Shown here in pieces: positions 40,601-47,814 of a stretch of DNA of 55,350 nucleotides. The position numbers and the translations under genes were made by a program. The DNA is taken from positions 1-55,350 of the forward strand of contig JANOJB010000330.1 of the NCBI GenBank assembly GCA_031407985.1. The letters run 5' to 3'. The DNA is from FEN-1088 sp031407985. Its GTDB lineage: Bacteria > Myxococcota_A > Polyangia > Fen-1088. Below the pieces are notes generated by a model. That model was given only the letters and a program-made list of their open reading frames with translations. It searched no databases and was not told the DNA's origin. Position 1 is the first letter of the stretch; every line of letters starts with the position of its first letter.

Positions 40601-40827
40601 CCTGTCGCTCCGCCGGTGCCTGTGCGGCCGCCGGTGAGTGCGCCTCCGGCTCCGCCTGTGCGGGCGGCGCCTCCTGCGCCCCCGGCAGCGCCGCCTGTGC
40701 GGGCACCTCCGGTTCCGCTACCGCCGGTAGCGGCGACCCCATCCGAGCCACCGCATCCGGCGACTGTTAGGGCTAGTACTGCAAAAAGTGAAGTGAAGTG
40801 ATTCTTAGACAAGTTCAAGTTGGACAC
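37660..40827 (-). CDS. Large lipoprotein: Gly/Thr/Ser-rich linker, Cys-rich region, right-handed beta-helix
   Basis: A 1055-aa lipoprotein. The GTG at 40827 follows GGGGAGG by 6-7 nt and gives a signal peptide ending LTVAGC. Residues 20-120 are low complexity (repeated TGGSSTGG and similar). About residues 125-310 form a Cys-rich region (CPEVPVCTLAARTC, CGIHQTCTAATGICTCN). The remaining 700 residues are parallel beta-helix repeats with many short Val/Thr/Asn/Gly strands (TATAIGGTGLLVADLNSRAT, DGIRSWGVTNT, NTGDGIEVQASQD), as in PbH1/pectate-lyase-fold proteins. It may be an adhesin or polysaccharide-processing surface protein; catalytic residues were not identified. It is a single-gene unit with its own promoter (40864-40892) and terminator. 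Confidence 0.88.
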   Translation of the reverse strand: MSNLNLSKNHFTSLFAVLALTVAGCGGSDGVAATGGSGTGGARTGGAAGGAGGAARTGGAGGALTGGRTGTGGATGGSTGGSSTGGSSTGGSSTGGSSTGGASTGGAGGSPATGGAGGANPCPEVPVCTLAARTCTGGVPQLCMANSLGCPSWVAQTACGIHQTCTAATGICTCNAEPRCGTPGMEGHFCPAVGGATFSVCTRDANTCLFVSAENQACTSPQTCQGAGVVAVGAACGCPANGTTLNTGCASSAINATAASATDNAVLRCEMVGACKIWRILVNCADQSLTAGTDATTNTPACVCKPAGSAPGAANTVYVDPDPPMATFMTNNPTGALQPPACRFRGIGGVGNALAFVTATGNAAFTRVVAIHESSSNVHFPTEPMPLAIPAGIEVTTADGPSFNPAHYTIDLSGGTTTRVTVANGSTLSGFTLQGPVGAMQGPASNGTPLLGCSGGAASAHHLAIVGTGAANSQTGISVTGNCALTSSLVTLTALGTGVNVDYSGAETPPASFTGANITATAIGGTGLLVADLNSRATLTASALTVTGTQGVYVLNGQATLTGTAVVVSGAGGLGLQNFGGQATLNTSTISVTDVTAASRGILLANGTPTLTMTGGSVTLATSASATAVGVDVVNGTATLTGATVTTVGNTHGVRLQNASTVTVNGASVITNTCSLTSPPTGCQATVLAGSNSGSGIVIPTGNTSATLNVAGTAAISKYLHGINIGDGSLAVTGTVSVTGNTQDGIRSWGVTNTTTTTVAVAGATVTGNGNDGVSVNSVVPTSILTSNISTNTGDGIEVQASQDTAQSGYRFVSGTNMIRTNGSRGVFLSAFVNRVGARIENSQITGNVLEGVRASEQVNNGTVITEVLMEGNTISGNLTSAATAPTHIIAGGVFFTNLNPAGTMASNSVRVSLTSFLGNRVFGNGRHEMGFDLHQWPHTSAADAPAWNLSSASASVDQAAVCGDAARPNYFGCYDNPGMAGQDMAVVIPMAAIGPEVGGGTAMVRVKAKGVHFQTLPPLGGRDFSDNIPAPMTVSPEPAEGVFLSCSLSALTCP
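40511..40600 (-). repeat. Six tandem 15-bp repeats in the lipoprotein linker
   Basis: Six consecutive 15-bp units of the form CCTCC(G/A)GTCGA(G/T)GAG (written on the + strand), with one or two base changes between units. Each encodes five residues of the Gly/Ser/Thr-rich linker near the lipidated N-terminus of the beta-helix protein. Copy number can change by slippage without shifting the frame. Confidence 0.88.
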
Positions 40828-40863
40828 GCTGGGCCTCCCCGGTAAGGTTTTTCCGGCCGTGGC

Positions 40864-40892
40864 AGTGTCGCGGGTGGGGCGGGTTTTGTCAA
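40864..40892 (-). promoter_or_regulatory. Candidate sigma-70-type promoter for the beta-helix lipoprotein gene
   Basis: On the - strand, a consensus -35 TTGACA (40892-40887) is followed 17 nt later by GACACT (40869-40864), which matches TATAAT at three positions. The start point would be near 40857, leaving a leader of about 30 nt that includes the GGGGAGG site. The -35 is perfect but the -10 is weak. Confidence 0.45.
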
Positions 40893-41195
40893 TAAGTGCG
40901 GCGTTTTTTTTGGCCGGCCGGAAAGTTTTGCCTCTTCGGTCTGGCTGGCCCGTGTGCGGCCGGCCCAGGGTCCCCTGGCCCGACACCCCGTACGAAGTTT
41001 CGGATGCGGCGCCCCTCCTCCGGCTGCCGCGAGGCCTCGGTTCAGCCAGCTTAGGTGGGGCGGTTGCGGGAGTTGGTCGAACGCTGAGGGCCTTGTGCAA
41101 GTGCGGATTGACGATCCAGGAGACCGATGGCAGGATGCGCGCTCTTTTTCGGGCGGGTCGCAGCGACTCACGAGGGAAAGAGATCGATAGGATTC
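40893..41195. other. Intergenic region between the beta-helix lipoprotein and prs
   Basis: 303 bp without a recognisable gene. It holds an 8-T run (about 40906-40913) flanked by GC-rich sequence with GGCCGG repeats, and the upstream leader of prs. A frame in phase with prs is open back to 41127 but shows no conserved sequence. A promoter for the prs operon is expected here; I could not pick a convincing one. Confidence 0.4.
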
Positions 41196-42137
41196 GTGCT
41201 GAAGGCCCTCACAATATTCACCGGAAACGCCAACCGCGACTTGGCGCAGTCTATCTGCCGTTATGTCGAGACGCCGTTGGGTGATGCCGATGTGACCCGT
41301 TTCGCCGACGGAGAAATCTACGTCGAGATCAAAGAGAACGTGCGAGGCGTGAACTGTTTTGTCGTTCAGTCCACCTGCGCGCCCGTGAACGACAATCTGA
41401 TGGAGCTGCTGGTCATGATCGACGCTTTGAAACGCGCGTCGGCCGGATCCATCATCGCGGTGATCCCGTACTTTGGATACGCGCGCCAGGACCGCAAAAG
41501 CAAACCGCGCACGCCCATCAGCGCCCGTTTGGTCGCAGATCTGCTAACCGCGGCGGGCGTCGACCGCGTGTTGGCCATCGATTTACACGCCGGTCAGATT
41601 CAGGGCTTCTTCAATATTCCGGTGGACCACCTGTACGGGATGCCGGTGTTGATGGACCACCTGAAAAGCCGCTTTGGGAGCGACGCGGTCATTGTGTCCC
41701 CGGACGCGGGTGGGGTGGAAAGGGCCCGCGCGTACTCCAAGCGGCTGGGGGCAAGCCTGGCTATTATCGATAAGCGGCGCCCCGCCCCAAACGTCAGTGA
41801 GGTCGTCCACATCATCGGCGATGTGCGAGGACGTGACGCGATTATCGTGGACGACATGATCGACACAGCGGGAACGCTTTGCGCCGCCGCGCAGGCCGTG
41901 ATGGACCAAGGTGCGCGGGCGGTCTTTGCCTGCGCCAGTCACGGCGTCCTGTCGGGCAACGCGCCCCAGAGGATCATGGCCTCGCCGCTGCAGGAGCTGA
42001 TCATCACCGACACCGTCGCCCCCCGCGAGGAGGTGCGCGCGTGTTCGAAGATCAGGATTCTGTCGGTCGCACGGCTGCTGGGCGAGGCCGTGAAGCGCAT
42101 TCATCACGGGGATTCCATCAGCTCGCTGTTTATTTAA
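41196..42137 (+). CDS. prs: Ribose-phosphate pyrophosphokinase
   Basis: A 313-aa enzyme, as usual for the family. It makes PRPP from ribose 5-phosphate and ATP for nucleotide, His and Trp synthesis. The GTG at 41196 matches the typical N-terminus (LKALTIFTGNANRDLAQSIC); an ATG at 41127 would add 23 unrelated residues. Key motifs are FADGEIYVEIKENVRG, the ATP/flexible-loop region YARQDRKSKPRTPIS and the PRPP-binding loop VDDMIDTAGTL. It starts the conserved prs-rplY-pth-rpsF-rpsR-rplI-dnaB block. Confidence 0.97.
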   Translation: MLKALTIFTGNANRDLAQSICRYVETPLGDADVTRFADGEIYVEIKENVRGVNCFVVQSTCAPVNDNLMELLVMIDALKRASAGSIIAVIPYFGYARQDRKSKPRTPISARLVADLLTAAGVDRVLAIDLHAGQIQGFFNIPVDHLYGMPVLMDHLKSRFGSDAVIVSPDAGGVERARAYSKRLGASLAIIDKRRPAPNVSEVVHIIGDVRGRDAIIVDDMIDTAGTLCAAAQAVMDQGARAVFACASHGVLSGNAPQRIMASPLQELIITDTVAPREEVRACSKIRILSVARLLGEAVKRIHHGDSISSLFI

Positions 42138-42177
42138 TCAAGTGGCAGACACCCAAGCACGGTAAAGGACGGTCATC

Positions 42178-42915
42178 ATGGATTTCTCGAAAGTCAGCGT
42201 GGACGTCAGGCAAAGTCGAGGCAAGGGCGGCGCCCACCGCCTGCGCGCGGCGGGCAAGGTCCCCGGCGTGTTGTACGGTCGAAAGGCGGAGCCGGTGTCC
42301 GTGTCGTTCGACGGACGTTTGCTGCTGAAGTCGCTGGACAAGGAACGGCGTCGCAACACCGTCTTCACGCTGACGCTGAACGGCGCCGGGCGGGCCGAGG
42401 AAATCACGGCGATGATCAAGGACGCCCAGATCGATCCGATCTCCCAGACCCTGATGCACGTCGATTTTCTGCGTGTGGATCTGGACCAAGAGGTCCACGT
42501 GACGGTTCCCCTGCATCTGACGGGAAAGCCTGTTGGCGTGATCGATGGTGGGCAGTTGCATCAGAGCATGCACGTGTTGTCCCTGGCGGCGAAGCCGGCC
42601 GCGATTCCGACGCGGATTGAGGTGGACGTCACGGCGCTGAAAATCGGCGAAGCCGTGCACGTCGGCGACTTGAAGCTGGGACAGGGCGTGCGCGCGTTGG
42701 TCGAGGCCAAAGACGCCGTGGCGTCGGTCGTCGCACCAAAAGCAGAGAAGGTCGAAGCCGAGGCGGCGCCGATCGAAGGTGCCGTTCCCGCGGCCGACGC
42801 GGCCGCTGGCGACAAGGCAGCAGCTGGCGGCGACAAAGGCGCCGCCGGTGGAGACAAGGCAGCCGCCGGGGCGGCCAAGGGCGCCCCCGCCAAGAAAGAG
42901 GAGAAGAAGAAGTAG
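42178..42915 (+). CDS. rplY: 50S ribosomal protein L25 (CTC/TL5 form)
   Basis: A 245-aa two-domain L25 that binds 5S rRNA. The N-terminal L25 domain has RQSRGKGGAHRLRAAGKVP and VLYGRKAEPV; the C-terminal CTC/TL5 beta domain spans about residues 95-190. The last 50 residues are an Ala/Gly/Lys-rich tail with repeated GGDKAAAG-like units and a KKEEKKK end. That tail makes it longer than most L25 proteins. An AAAGGA site precedes the ATG. Located 40 bp after prs, upstream of pth, the standard order. Confidence 0.95.
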   Translation: MDFSKVSVDVRQSRGKGGAHRLRAAGKVPGVLYGRKAEPVSVSFDGRLLLKSLDKERRRNTVFTLTLNGAGRAEEITAMIKDAQIDPISQTLMHVDFLRVDLDQEVHVTVPLHLTGKPVGVIDGGQLHQSMHVLSLAAKPAAIPTRIEVDVTALKIGEAVHVGDLKLGQGVRALVEAKDAVASVVAPKAEKVEAEAAPIEGAVPAADAAAGDKAAAGGDKGAAGGDKAAAGAAKGAPAKKEEKKK

Positions 42916-42981
42916 TCTGCTTCCGCGGTTCCGAACCGGATTCGAAGCACCTGACGGCTTTCATACTTTGGGGAAACGAGC

Positions 42982-43635
42982 GTGTGGTTATTGGTCGGCC
43001 TGGGGAACCCCGGGCCCAAGTATGAGGCGACCCGACACAACGTGGGTTTTCAGATCATCGAAGCCGTGGCGGCCCGTTATCGCGTTCCCCCTCTGCGCGC
43101 CAAGTTGGGCGCGGAGGTCGGGGAGGCCGTGATCGGATCCGAACGTGTTCTTCTGTGCAAACCGATGGAATTCATGAATACAAGCGGTCAAGCGGTCACC
43201 CGCGTGGCGAAGTTCTGGAAGATCGAGCCGGCCCAAACGGTGGTCGTGCACGACGATCTGGATCTGCCGTTCGGCCGCTTGAAACTGGGAACCGGTGGTG
43301 GACACGGTGGACACAACGGTCTGCGGTCGATCATCGCGGAATGGGGCACCGCCGATTTCGATCGGGTTCGTTTCGGAGTCGACCGACCGGCAACCGGGCA
43401 GGATGCCGCCGACTACGTCCTAACGGATTTCAGGGCCACGGAGCGGAAGGACCTAGCGGATCTCTGCGCGCGTGCCGCGGAAGCCGCCGAGTCCATCATC
43501 CGTGAAGGACTGACGGTCGCGATGAATCGATTCAATACGAAAAAGGGTTTCGGGAAGGAAACGCAAGGCAAGAAACAAGACAAGAAACCAGACAAGAAAC
43601 CAGACAACGAACCAGACAAGAAACCAGAGAACTAA
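42982..43635 (+). CDS. pth: Peptidyl-tRNA hydrolase with charged repetitive tail
   Basis: A 217-aa protein with a GTG start. The first 190 residues are a normal Pth: VGLGNPGPKYEATRHNVGF (catalytic His), PMEFMNTSGQAV, HDDLDLPFGRLKLGTGGGHG and HNGLRSI, which recycle peptidyl-tRNA. The last 25 residues are an unusual Lys/Asp/Pro-rich tail encoded by 12-bp repeats (43577-43624). Placed between rplY and rpsF as in many Deltaproteobacteria. Confidence 0.96.
   Translation: MWLLVGLGNPGPKYEATRHNVGFQIIEAVAARYRVPPLRAKLGAEVGEAVIGSERVLLCKPMEFMNTSGQAVTRVAKFWKIEPAQTVVVHDDLDLPFGRLKLGTGGGHGGHNGLRSIIAEWGTADFDRVRFGVDRPATGQDAADYVLTDFRATERKDLADLCARAAEAAESIIREGLTVAMNRFNTKKGFGKETQGKKQDKKPDKKPDNEPDKKPEN
43577..43624 (+). 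repeat. Four 12-bp tandem repeats at the 3' end of pth
   Basis: Units of CAGACAAGAAAC (first unit AAGACAAGAAAC, third CAGACAACGAAC) encode QDKKP-type tetrads. The repeat length is a multiple of three, so copy-number change would only lengthen or shorten the Pth tail. Confidence 0.85.
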
Positions 43636-43722
43636 GCGGGAGATGGTGCCCGGATGGTCGGGCGCCGCTCCTCTCCTTGCCCGCGACGTCGATCGCGGGC
43701 CTAACGTCCATGGGGAGATCAA

Positions 43723-44244
43723 ATGGCACAGGTCAGACACGGGTCAAGCAGCGACATACCCGGTCGCAAACGAGAGTACGAAACCATCTACATTCTGCGA
43801 CCGGACATCACCAACGAAGCGGTTGGTCTGGTCAACACGAAGGTCCGAGGCGTCATCGAAACGGGCGGCGGCACGTTGTTGAAGGTCGACAACTGGGGCA
43901 AGCGACGCCTTGCATACGAAGTCAAAAAGCAAATGAAGGGCATGTACCTGTTCTTCTCGTACCTGGGAACCGCGGGACTGGTCGAAGAGGTCGAGCGCAA
44001 CCTGCGACTCACCGATTCGGTCATCCGGACCTACTCGGTGAAGGTCGCCGACAACGTCGATCCGGCCTTGCGCACGTCCGAGGTGACGGATGAATCGTTC
44101 GCCAAGGCCGCGACGCCTCGGCCCGACGAGGAGGAAATCGCGACCGGCCAGGCAAACCTGCGTGCCGTGTTCGGCGACGACGATGAAGGCGCTTTCGATT
44201 TCGAGGAAGCTGTGTTCGGAACCGACGACGACGGGCCGATGTAG
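43723..44244 (+). CDS. rpsF: 30S ribosomal protein S6 with extended acidic C-terminus
   Basis: A 173-aa protein; S6 is usually 95-135 aa. The core spans about residues 15-110 (REYETIYILRPDITNE, GGTLLKVDNWGKRRLAYEV, GMYLFFSYLGTAGLVEEVER). The extra C-terminal 60 residues are rich in Asp and Glu (FGDDDEGAFDFEEAVFGTDD). S6 binds S18 and 16S rRNA; the acidic extension may be modified or bind basic partners. A GGGGAG site precedes the ATG. Followed by rpsR and rplI. Confidence 0.95.
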   Translation: MAQVRHGSSSDIPGRKREYETIYILRPDITNEAVGLVNTKVRGVIETGGGTLLKVDNWGKRRLAYEVKKQMKGMYLFFSYLGTAGLVEEVERNLRLTDSVIRTYSVKVADNVDPALRTSEVTDESFAKAATPRPDEEEIATGQANLRAVFGDDDEGAFDFEEAVFGTDDDGPM

Positions 44245-44274
44245 CCCCTGGCTACGCATTAAGGAGAAATGAAC

Positions 44275-44571
44275 ATGTCGATGGACAAAGAAGATCGATC
44301 GGGCCGCGGTGGCGCGGGTGCCGCTGGCGACGAACGCGGCGACAAGAAGCGAAGCGTCGGACGCCGGAAGCAGTGCAAGTTCTGCGGCGACGAGGGGCTG
44401 AAGATTGACTACAAGGACCAGGCGTTGCTGAAGTACTTCATCACGGACCGGGGCAAGCTGGTCCCGCGCCGCATCTCGGGTAATTGCGCCAAACACCAGC
44501 GGGAGATCGCCGTGGCCGTTCGTCGGGCACGGATGATCGCTCTCATGCCGTTCGCCGTGACGGGAGCGTAG
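44275..44571 (+). CDS. rpsR: 30S ribosomal protein S18
   Basis: A 98-aa protein. AAGGAG lies 8 nt before ATG 44275 but only 2 nt before ATG 44269, so 44275 is preferred. The N-terminal 25 residues are charged and Gly-rich. The core has KQCKFCGDEGLKIDYKD and RRISGNCAKHQREIA, that is a C-x2-C plus C-x2-H arrangement of the zinc-binding form of S18, and ends RRARMIALMPF. S18 pairs with S6 on the small subunit. Confidence 0.95.
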   Translation: MSMDKEDRSGRGGAGAAGDERGDKKRSVGRRKQCKFCGDEGLKIDYKDQALLKYFITDRGKLVPRRISGNCAKHQREIAVAVRRARMIALMPFAVTGA

Positions 44572-44574
44572 GTC

Positions 44575-45021
44575 ATGCAAGTCATTTTGCGAGAAGACAT
44601 GGAGAACCTGGGCAAGTCCGGCGAGGTTGTGACGGTCAAGCCCGGGTACGGACGCAACTACTTGCTCCCGCACGGACTGGCCGTGTTGGCCACGGCCCAC
44701 GACGTCGCGCGGGTTGCTCACGAAACACGGGTGATCGCGGCGCGCAACGCGAAGCTGTCCAAGGACGCGCAGGCGGTAGCGGATCGACTGAATCAGGTCA
44801 GCGTGTCAATCGCGGTGGCCGTCGGAGAGGAAGACAAACTGTTTGGCTCCGTGACGGCGCACCACATCGTCGAGGCGCTGCACGAAAAAGGCGTCACCGT
44901 CGATGGGAAGTCGTTGGTGCTTGGCGAACCGATCAAGTCGCTGGGCCTGACCGAGGTGCCCGTCAAGTTGGGGCGCGGTGTCTCGGCCACGATCAAGGTC
45001 TGGGTCGTCAAGAAGGAATAG
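44575..45021 (+). CDS. rplI: 50S ribosomal protein L9
   Basis: A 148-aa protein, the standard length. The N-terminal rRNA-binding domain reads MQVILREDMENLGKSGEVV and VKPGYGRNYLLPHGLA; a long connecting helix and a C-terminal domain (EKGVTVDGKSLVLGEPIKSL) follow. It starts 3 bp after rpsR. The next gene, dnaB, begins 188 bp later, and no clear terminator or promoter was picked out in between. Confidence 0.96.
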   Translation: MQVILREDMENLGKSGEVVTVKPGYGRNYLLPHGLAVLATAHDVARVAHETRVIAARNAKLSKDAQAVADRLNQVSVSIAVAVGEEDKLFGSVTAHHIVEALHEKGVTVDGKSLVLGEPIKSLGLTEVPVKLGRGVSATIKVWVVKKE

Positions 45022-45209
45022 TCGAACGCGGGCGCGTGGAGGGCCAGGCCACGACAGGGAAAAGACGGGCCCCCACGCGACCCCGGCGTCGCTCACGTCC
45101 CACGCGCGACCGGTCGGCGACGCACCACGAACCGCGCTGTATCGTCGAATCGAGGAGCGAACTTTGCGGGACCGAAGTCCGCGGGGAAGAGTAGACTCGT
45201 CCGCCCGCC

Positions 45210-46631
45210 ATGCTGGATGTTGTTTCGTCGCAGTCCGCTCCCAGTCGATCACCACCGCACAACCTTGAGGCGGAACGGTCGGTGTTGGGTGGCGTGTTCA
45301 TCAAGCCGTCGGCTTTCGATGAAGTTGCCACCACGCTGCAAGTAGACGACTTCTTCCTGCCGGCGCACCGGGAAATCTTCGAGACCATGCTGGCGATCGA
45401 CAAACGCCAGCAACCGCTGGACGTGATTGCCGTCGCGGACGAGCTGCGCGTGCGCGGAATGATCGGGCGGCTGGATGGTGGAGAGCTGTATCTGCTGACC
45501 CTGTCGAACAGCGTACCGACCGCCGAGAACATCGGACACTACGCGCGGCTGGTGAAGGAAAAGGCGACGCTGCGGCGCCTGGTGGCCGCCTGCGCCGAAA
45601 TTCAGTCGCGCGCGGGTGGTGATTTCGGGAATTTCGAGGAGTTCCTGGACGAGGCCGAAACGCAGATTTTCAAGGTCGCCCAGCAGAACCGGCGCGAGAC
45701 CTATTCGGCCACCGGCGAAATGATGGAGGAGGTTTTACACAACTTGGAGGTGCGCACGGCCGAAAGAAAAGCCGTGACTGGCGTGCCGACAGGATTCACG
45801 AAGCTGGACGAGATCACCGCGGGCCTGCAGCGGGAGAACCTGATCATCGTGGCGGCGCGTCCCGGGGGCGGCAAAACGTCCTGGGCCGTCAACGTCGCGG
45901 TCCACGCCGCCAAGCAAGGAATTCCAGTGCTGATTTTCTCGCTGGAAATGTCCAAGTGGGAACTGATGGAACGCATGATCGCCGGCGAGGCCCGGATCGA
46001 TTCGGGCAAGATCAAGCGTGGTTTCATCGAATACGCCGACTGGAAGAATGGGATCCATCCCGCCGCCAAGGAAATCGGCAAAGCCCCGATCTTGATCGAT
46101 GATTCGTCGGCGATTTCGATCATGGAGATCCGCGCGAAGGCGCGGCGTTTTCGGGGAGACGCCCGCTACTTTCCGCCGCAGGCGCCGCCCGTGGATGGAC
46201 GCACGCCGCAACCTCCGCTTGGGTTGATCGTGGTCGACTATTTGCAGTTGGCGAAGGGCAGCTCGGGGCGGCGGGACGAGAACCGCCAGCAGGAAATCGC
46301 GGAGATTTCCCGTGGGCTGAAGGCGCTGGCCAAGGACCTGAAGTTGCCCATTATCGCCGTATCGCAGCTGAACCGCGACGTCGAGAAGCGGGACGGCGGC
46401 AAACCCCGGCTGTCCGATTTGCGCGAGTCGGGTGCCATTGAACAGGACGCCGACATGATTCTGTTCATCCACCGCGAGGACCAAGGGGAGGAGATGGACG
46501 CCCGGCCCACCTCCGTGTCGGAAATCATCATCGGGAAACACCGAAACGGCGCTACCGGATCGCTGAAAGTGACGTTCTTCAAGTCGTTCACCAAGTTCGA
46601 GAACTACGCGGAAGACCAGCCGTACTACTGA
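45210..46631 (+). CDS. dnaB: Replicative DNA helicase DnaB
   Basis: A 473-aa helicase. The N-terminal DnaB domain has NLEAERSVLGGVFIKP. The RecA-like C-terminal domain shows GVPTGFTKLDEITAGL, Walker A ARPGGGKTSW, SLEMSKWELMERM, Walker B LIVVDYLQL, then SQLNRDVEKRDGGKPRLSDL and IIIGKHRNG. It unwinds DNA at the replication fork. Just before Walker B there is a Pro-rich insertion of about 20 residues (DARYFPPQAPPVDGRT) that most DnaB proteins lack. The position after rplI is conserved. Confidence 0.96.
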   Translation: MLDVVSSQSAPSRSPPHNLEAERSVLGGVFIKPSAFDEVATTLQVDDFFLPAHREIFETMLAIDKRQQPLDVIAVADELRVRGMIGRLDGGELYLLTLSNSVPTAENIGHYARLVKEKATLRRLVAACAEIQSRAGGDFGNFEEFLDEAETQIFKVAQQNRRETYSATGEMMEEVLHNLEVRTAERKAVTGVPTGFTKLDEITAGLQRENLIIVAARPGGGKTSWAVNVAVHAAKQGIPVLIFSLEMSKWELMERMIAGEARIDSGKIKRGFIEYADWKNGIHPAAKEIGKAPILIDDSSAISIMEIRAKARRFRGDARYFPPQAPPVDGRTPQPPLGLIVVDYLQLAKGSSGRRDENRQQEIAEISRGLKALAKDLKLPIIAVSQLNRDVEKRDGGKPRLSDLRESGAIEQDADMILFIHREDQGEEMDARPTSVSEIIIGKHRNGATGSLKVTFFKSFTKFENYAEDQPYY

Positions 46632-46647
46632 CCATGAACCGCTAACA

Positions 46648-47814
46648 ATGTCCCGGGTCATCATCCTTGTTGCCGACGGTGTCGGGTGTGGGGGCGCACC
46701 GGACGCAGCCGCCTACGGGGATGCCGGGGCGGACACGCTGGGGAACCTGGCTCGCAGAATGGGCGGCCTGGCGCTGCCGCATTTCGAGGCGTTGGGGCTA
46801 GGACACACGACGTCGATCGAAGGCGTTGCGAATGTGCCATCACCCCGGGGTGCGTGGGGCATGTTGACGCAAGCTTCGGCGGGCAAGGACACCATCACCG
46901 GTCACTGGGAGATGGCGGGACTGGTTACGACAGAAGCCATGGCAACATTTCCCAACGGGTTTCCGGATCAGATCACCGACGAACTGGCTCGGGTAGCGGG
47001 ACGGGCCTTGATTGGCAACAAGACCGCGTCGGGAACCGCGATCATCGATGAGCTGGGAGCCGAGCATCTGAAGACCGGGGCGCTGATCCTGTACACATCG
47101 GCCGATTCCGTCCTGCAGATCGCCGCCCACGAGAAGACTGTCTCCCTGCCCGAGCTGTACCACATCTGCGCCGCCGCTCGCGTGATCGCGGATCACCACC
47201 GGATCGGACGTGTCATCGCTCGACCTTTCGTCGGTACCGGGCCCGGACAGTTCCGGCGGACCTACAACCGCCGCGACTTCGCGATGGTTCCCCCGGCCCC
47301 GACGTTGTGTGACGTGCTAACAGAGGCGCGGATCCCGGTCGTCGGCGTTGGAAAAATTGGCGACATTTTCGCCGGACGCGGCGTCCCCACCTCACTGCAC
47401 AGCGAGGGAAACGACGATGGGATGGCGATCACTTTGGAGGCGCTCGAGCGCATGGACCGAGGGTTGCTGTTCGTCAACCTGGTCGATTTCGACATGGTTT
47501 ACGGCCACCGCAACGACTGTGCGGGTTTCGCGCGGGCACTTGAAGCGCTGGATGCGTGGTTGCCGCGCCTGGAGCACCGCCTGCGATCGGACGACGTCGC
47601 CTTCCTGACCGCCGACCACGGAAACGATCCCACGACACCGGGGACCGACCACACCAGGGAGCGGGTTCCCCTTCTGGCGTTCGGCCCGGGCATCCGACCG
47701 GGGCCGATTGGCATCCGCGCGTCGTTCTGCGATCTCGGTCAGACGGTCGTGTCTGCGCTGGGTGCACCGGCGTTGGAGCGTGGCATCGGGTTCTGGGAGC
47801 AATTGCGACCATGA
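46648..47814 (+). CDS. deoB: Phosphopentomutase
   Basis: A 388-aa enzyme that interconverts (deoxy)ribose 1-phosphate and 5-phosphate. Alkaline-phosphatase-superfamily metal-binding motifs are visible: VADGVGCGGAPDAAAYGD at the start, KDTITGHWEMAG for the phospho-acceptor Thr, and FLTADHGNDPTTPGTDHTRE near the end. It is the first of a nucleoside-salvage gene set and overlaps the next ATG by 4 bp. Confidence 0.96.
   Translation: MSRVIILVADGVGCGGAPDAAAYGDAGADTLGNLARRMGGLALPHFEALGLGHTTSIEGVANVPSPRGAWGMLTQASAGKDTITGHWEMAGLVTTEAMATFPNGFPDQITDELARVAGRALIGNKTASGTAIIDELGAEHLKTGALILYTSADSVLQIAAHEKTVSLPELYHICAAARVIADHHRIGRVIARPFVGTGPGQFRRTYNRRDFAMVPPAPTLCDVLTEARIPVVGVGKIGDIFAGRGVPTSLHSEGNDDGMAITLEALERMDRGLLFVNLVDFDMVYGHRNDCAGFARALEALDAWLPRLEHRLRSDDVAFLTADHGNDPTTPGTDHTRERVPLLAFGPGIRPGPIGIRASFCDLGQTVVSALGAPALERGIGFWEQLRP

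Noticed and set aside
41127..41195. Upstream ATG for prs
   Set aside because: The added residues do not resemble any Prs N-terminus; GTG 41196 gives the expected start.
43577..43624. 12-bp repeats in pth considered as a CRISPR array or integration site
   Set aside because: No spacers, in frame with the protein, no integrase nearby.
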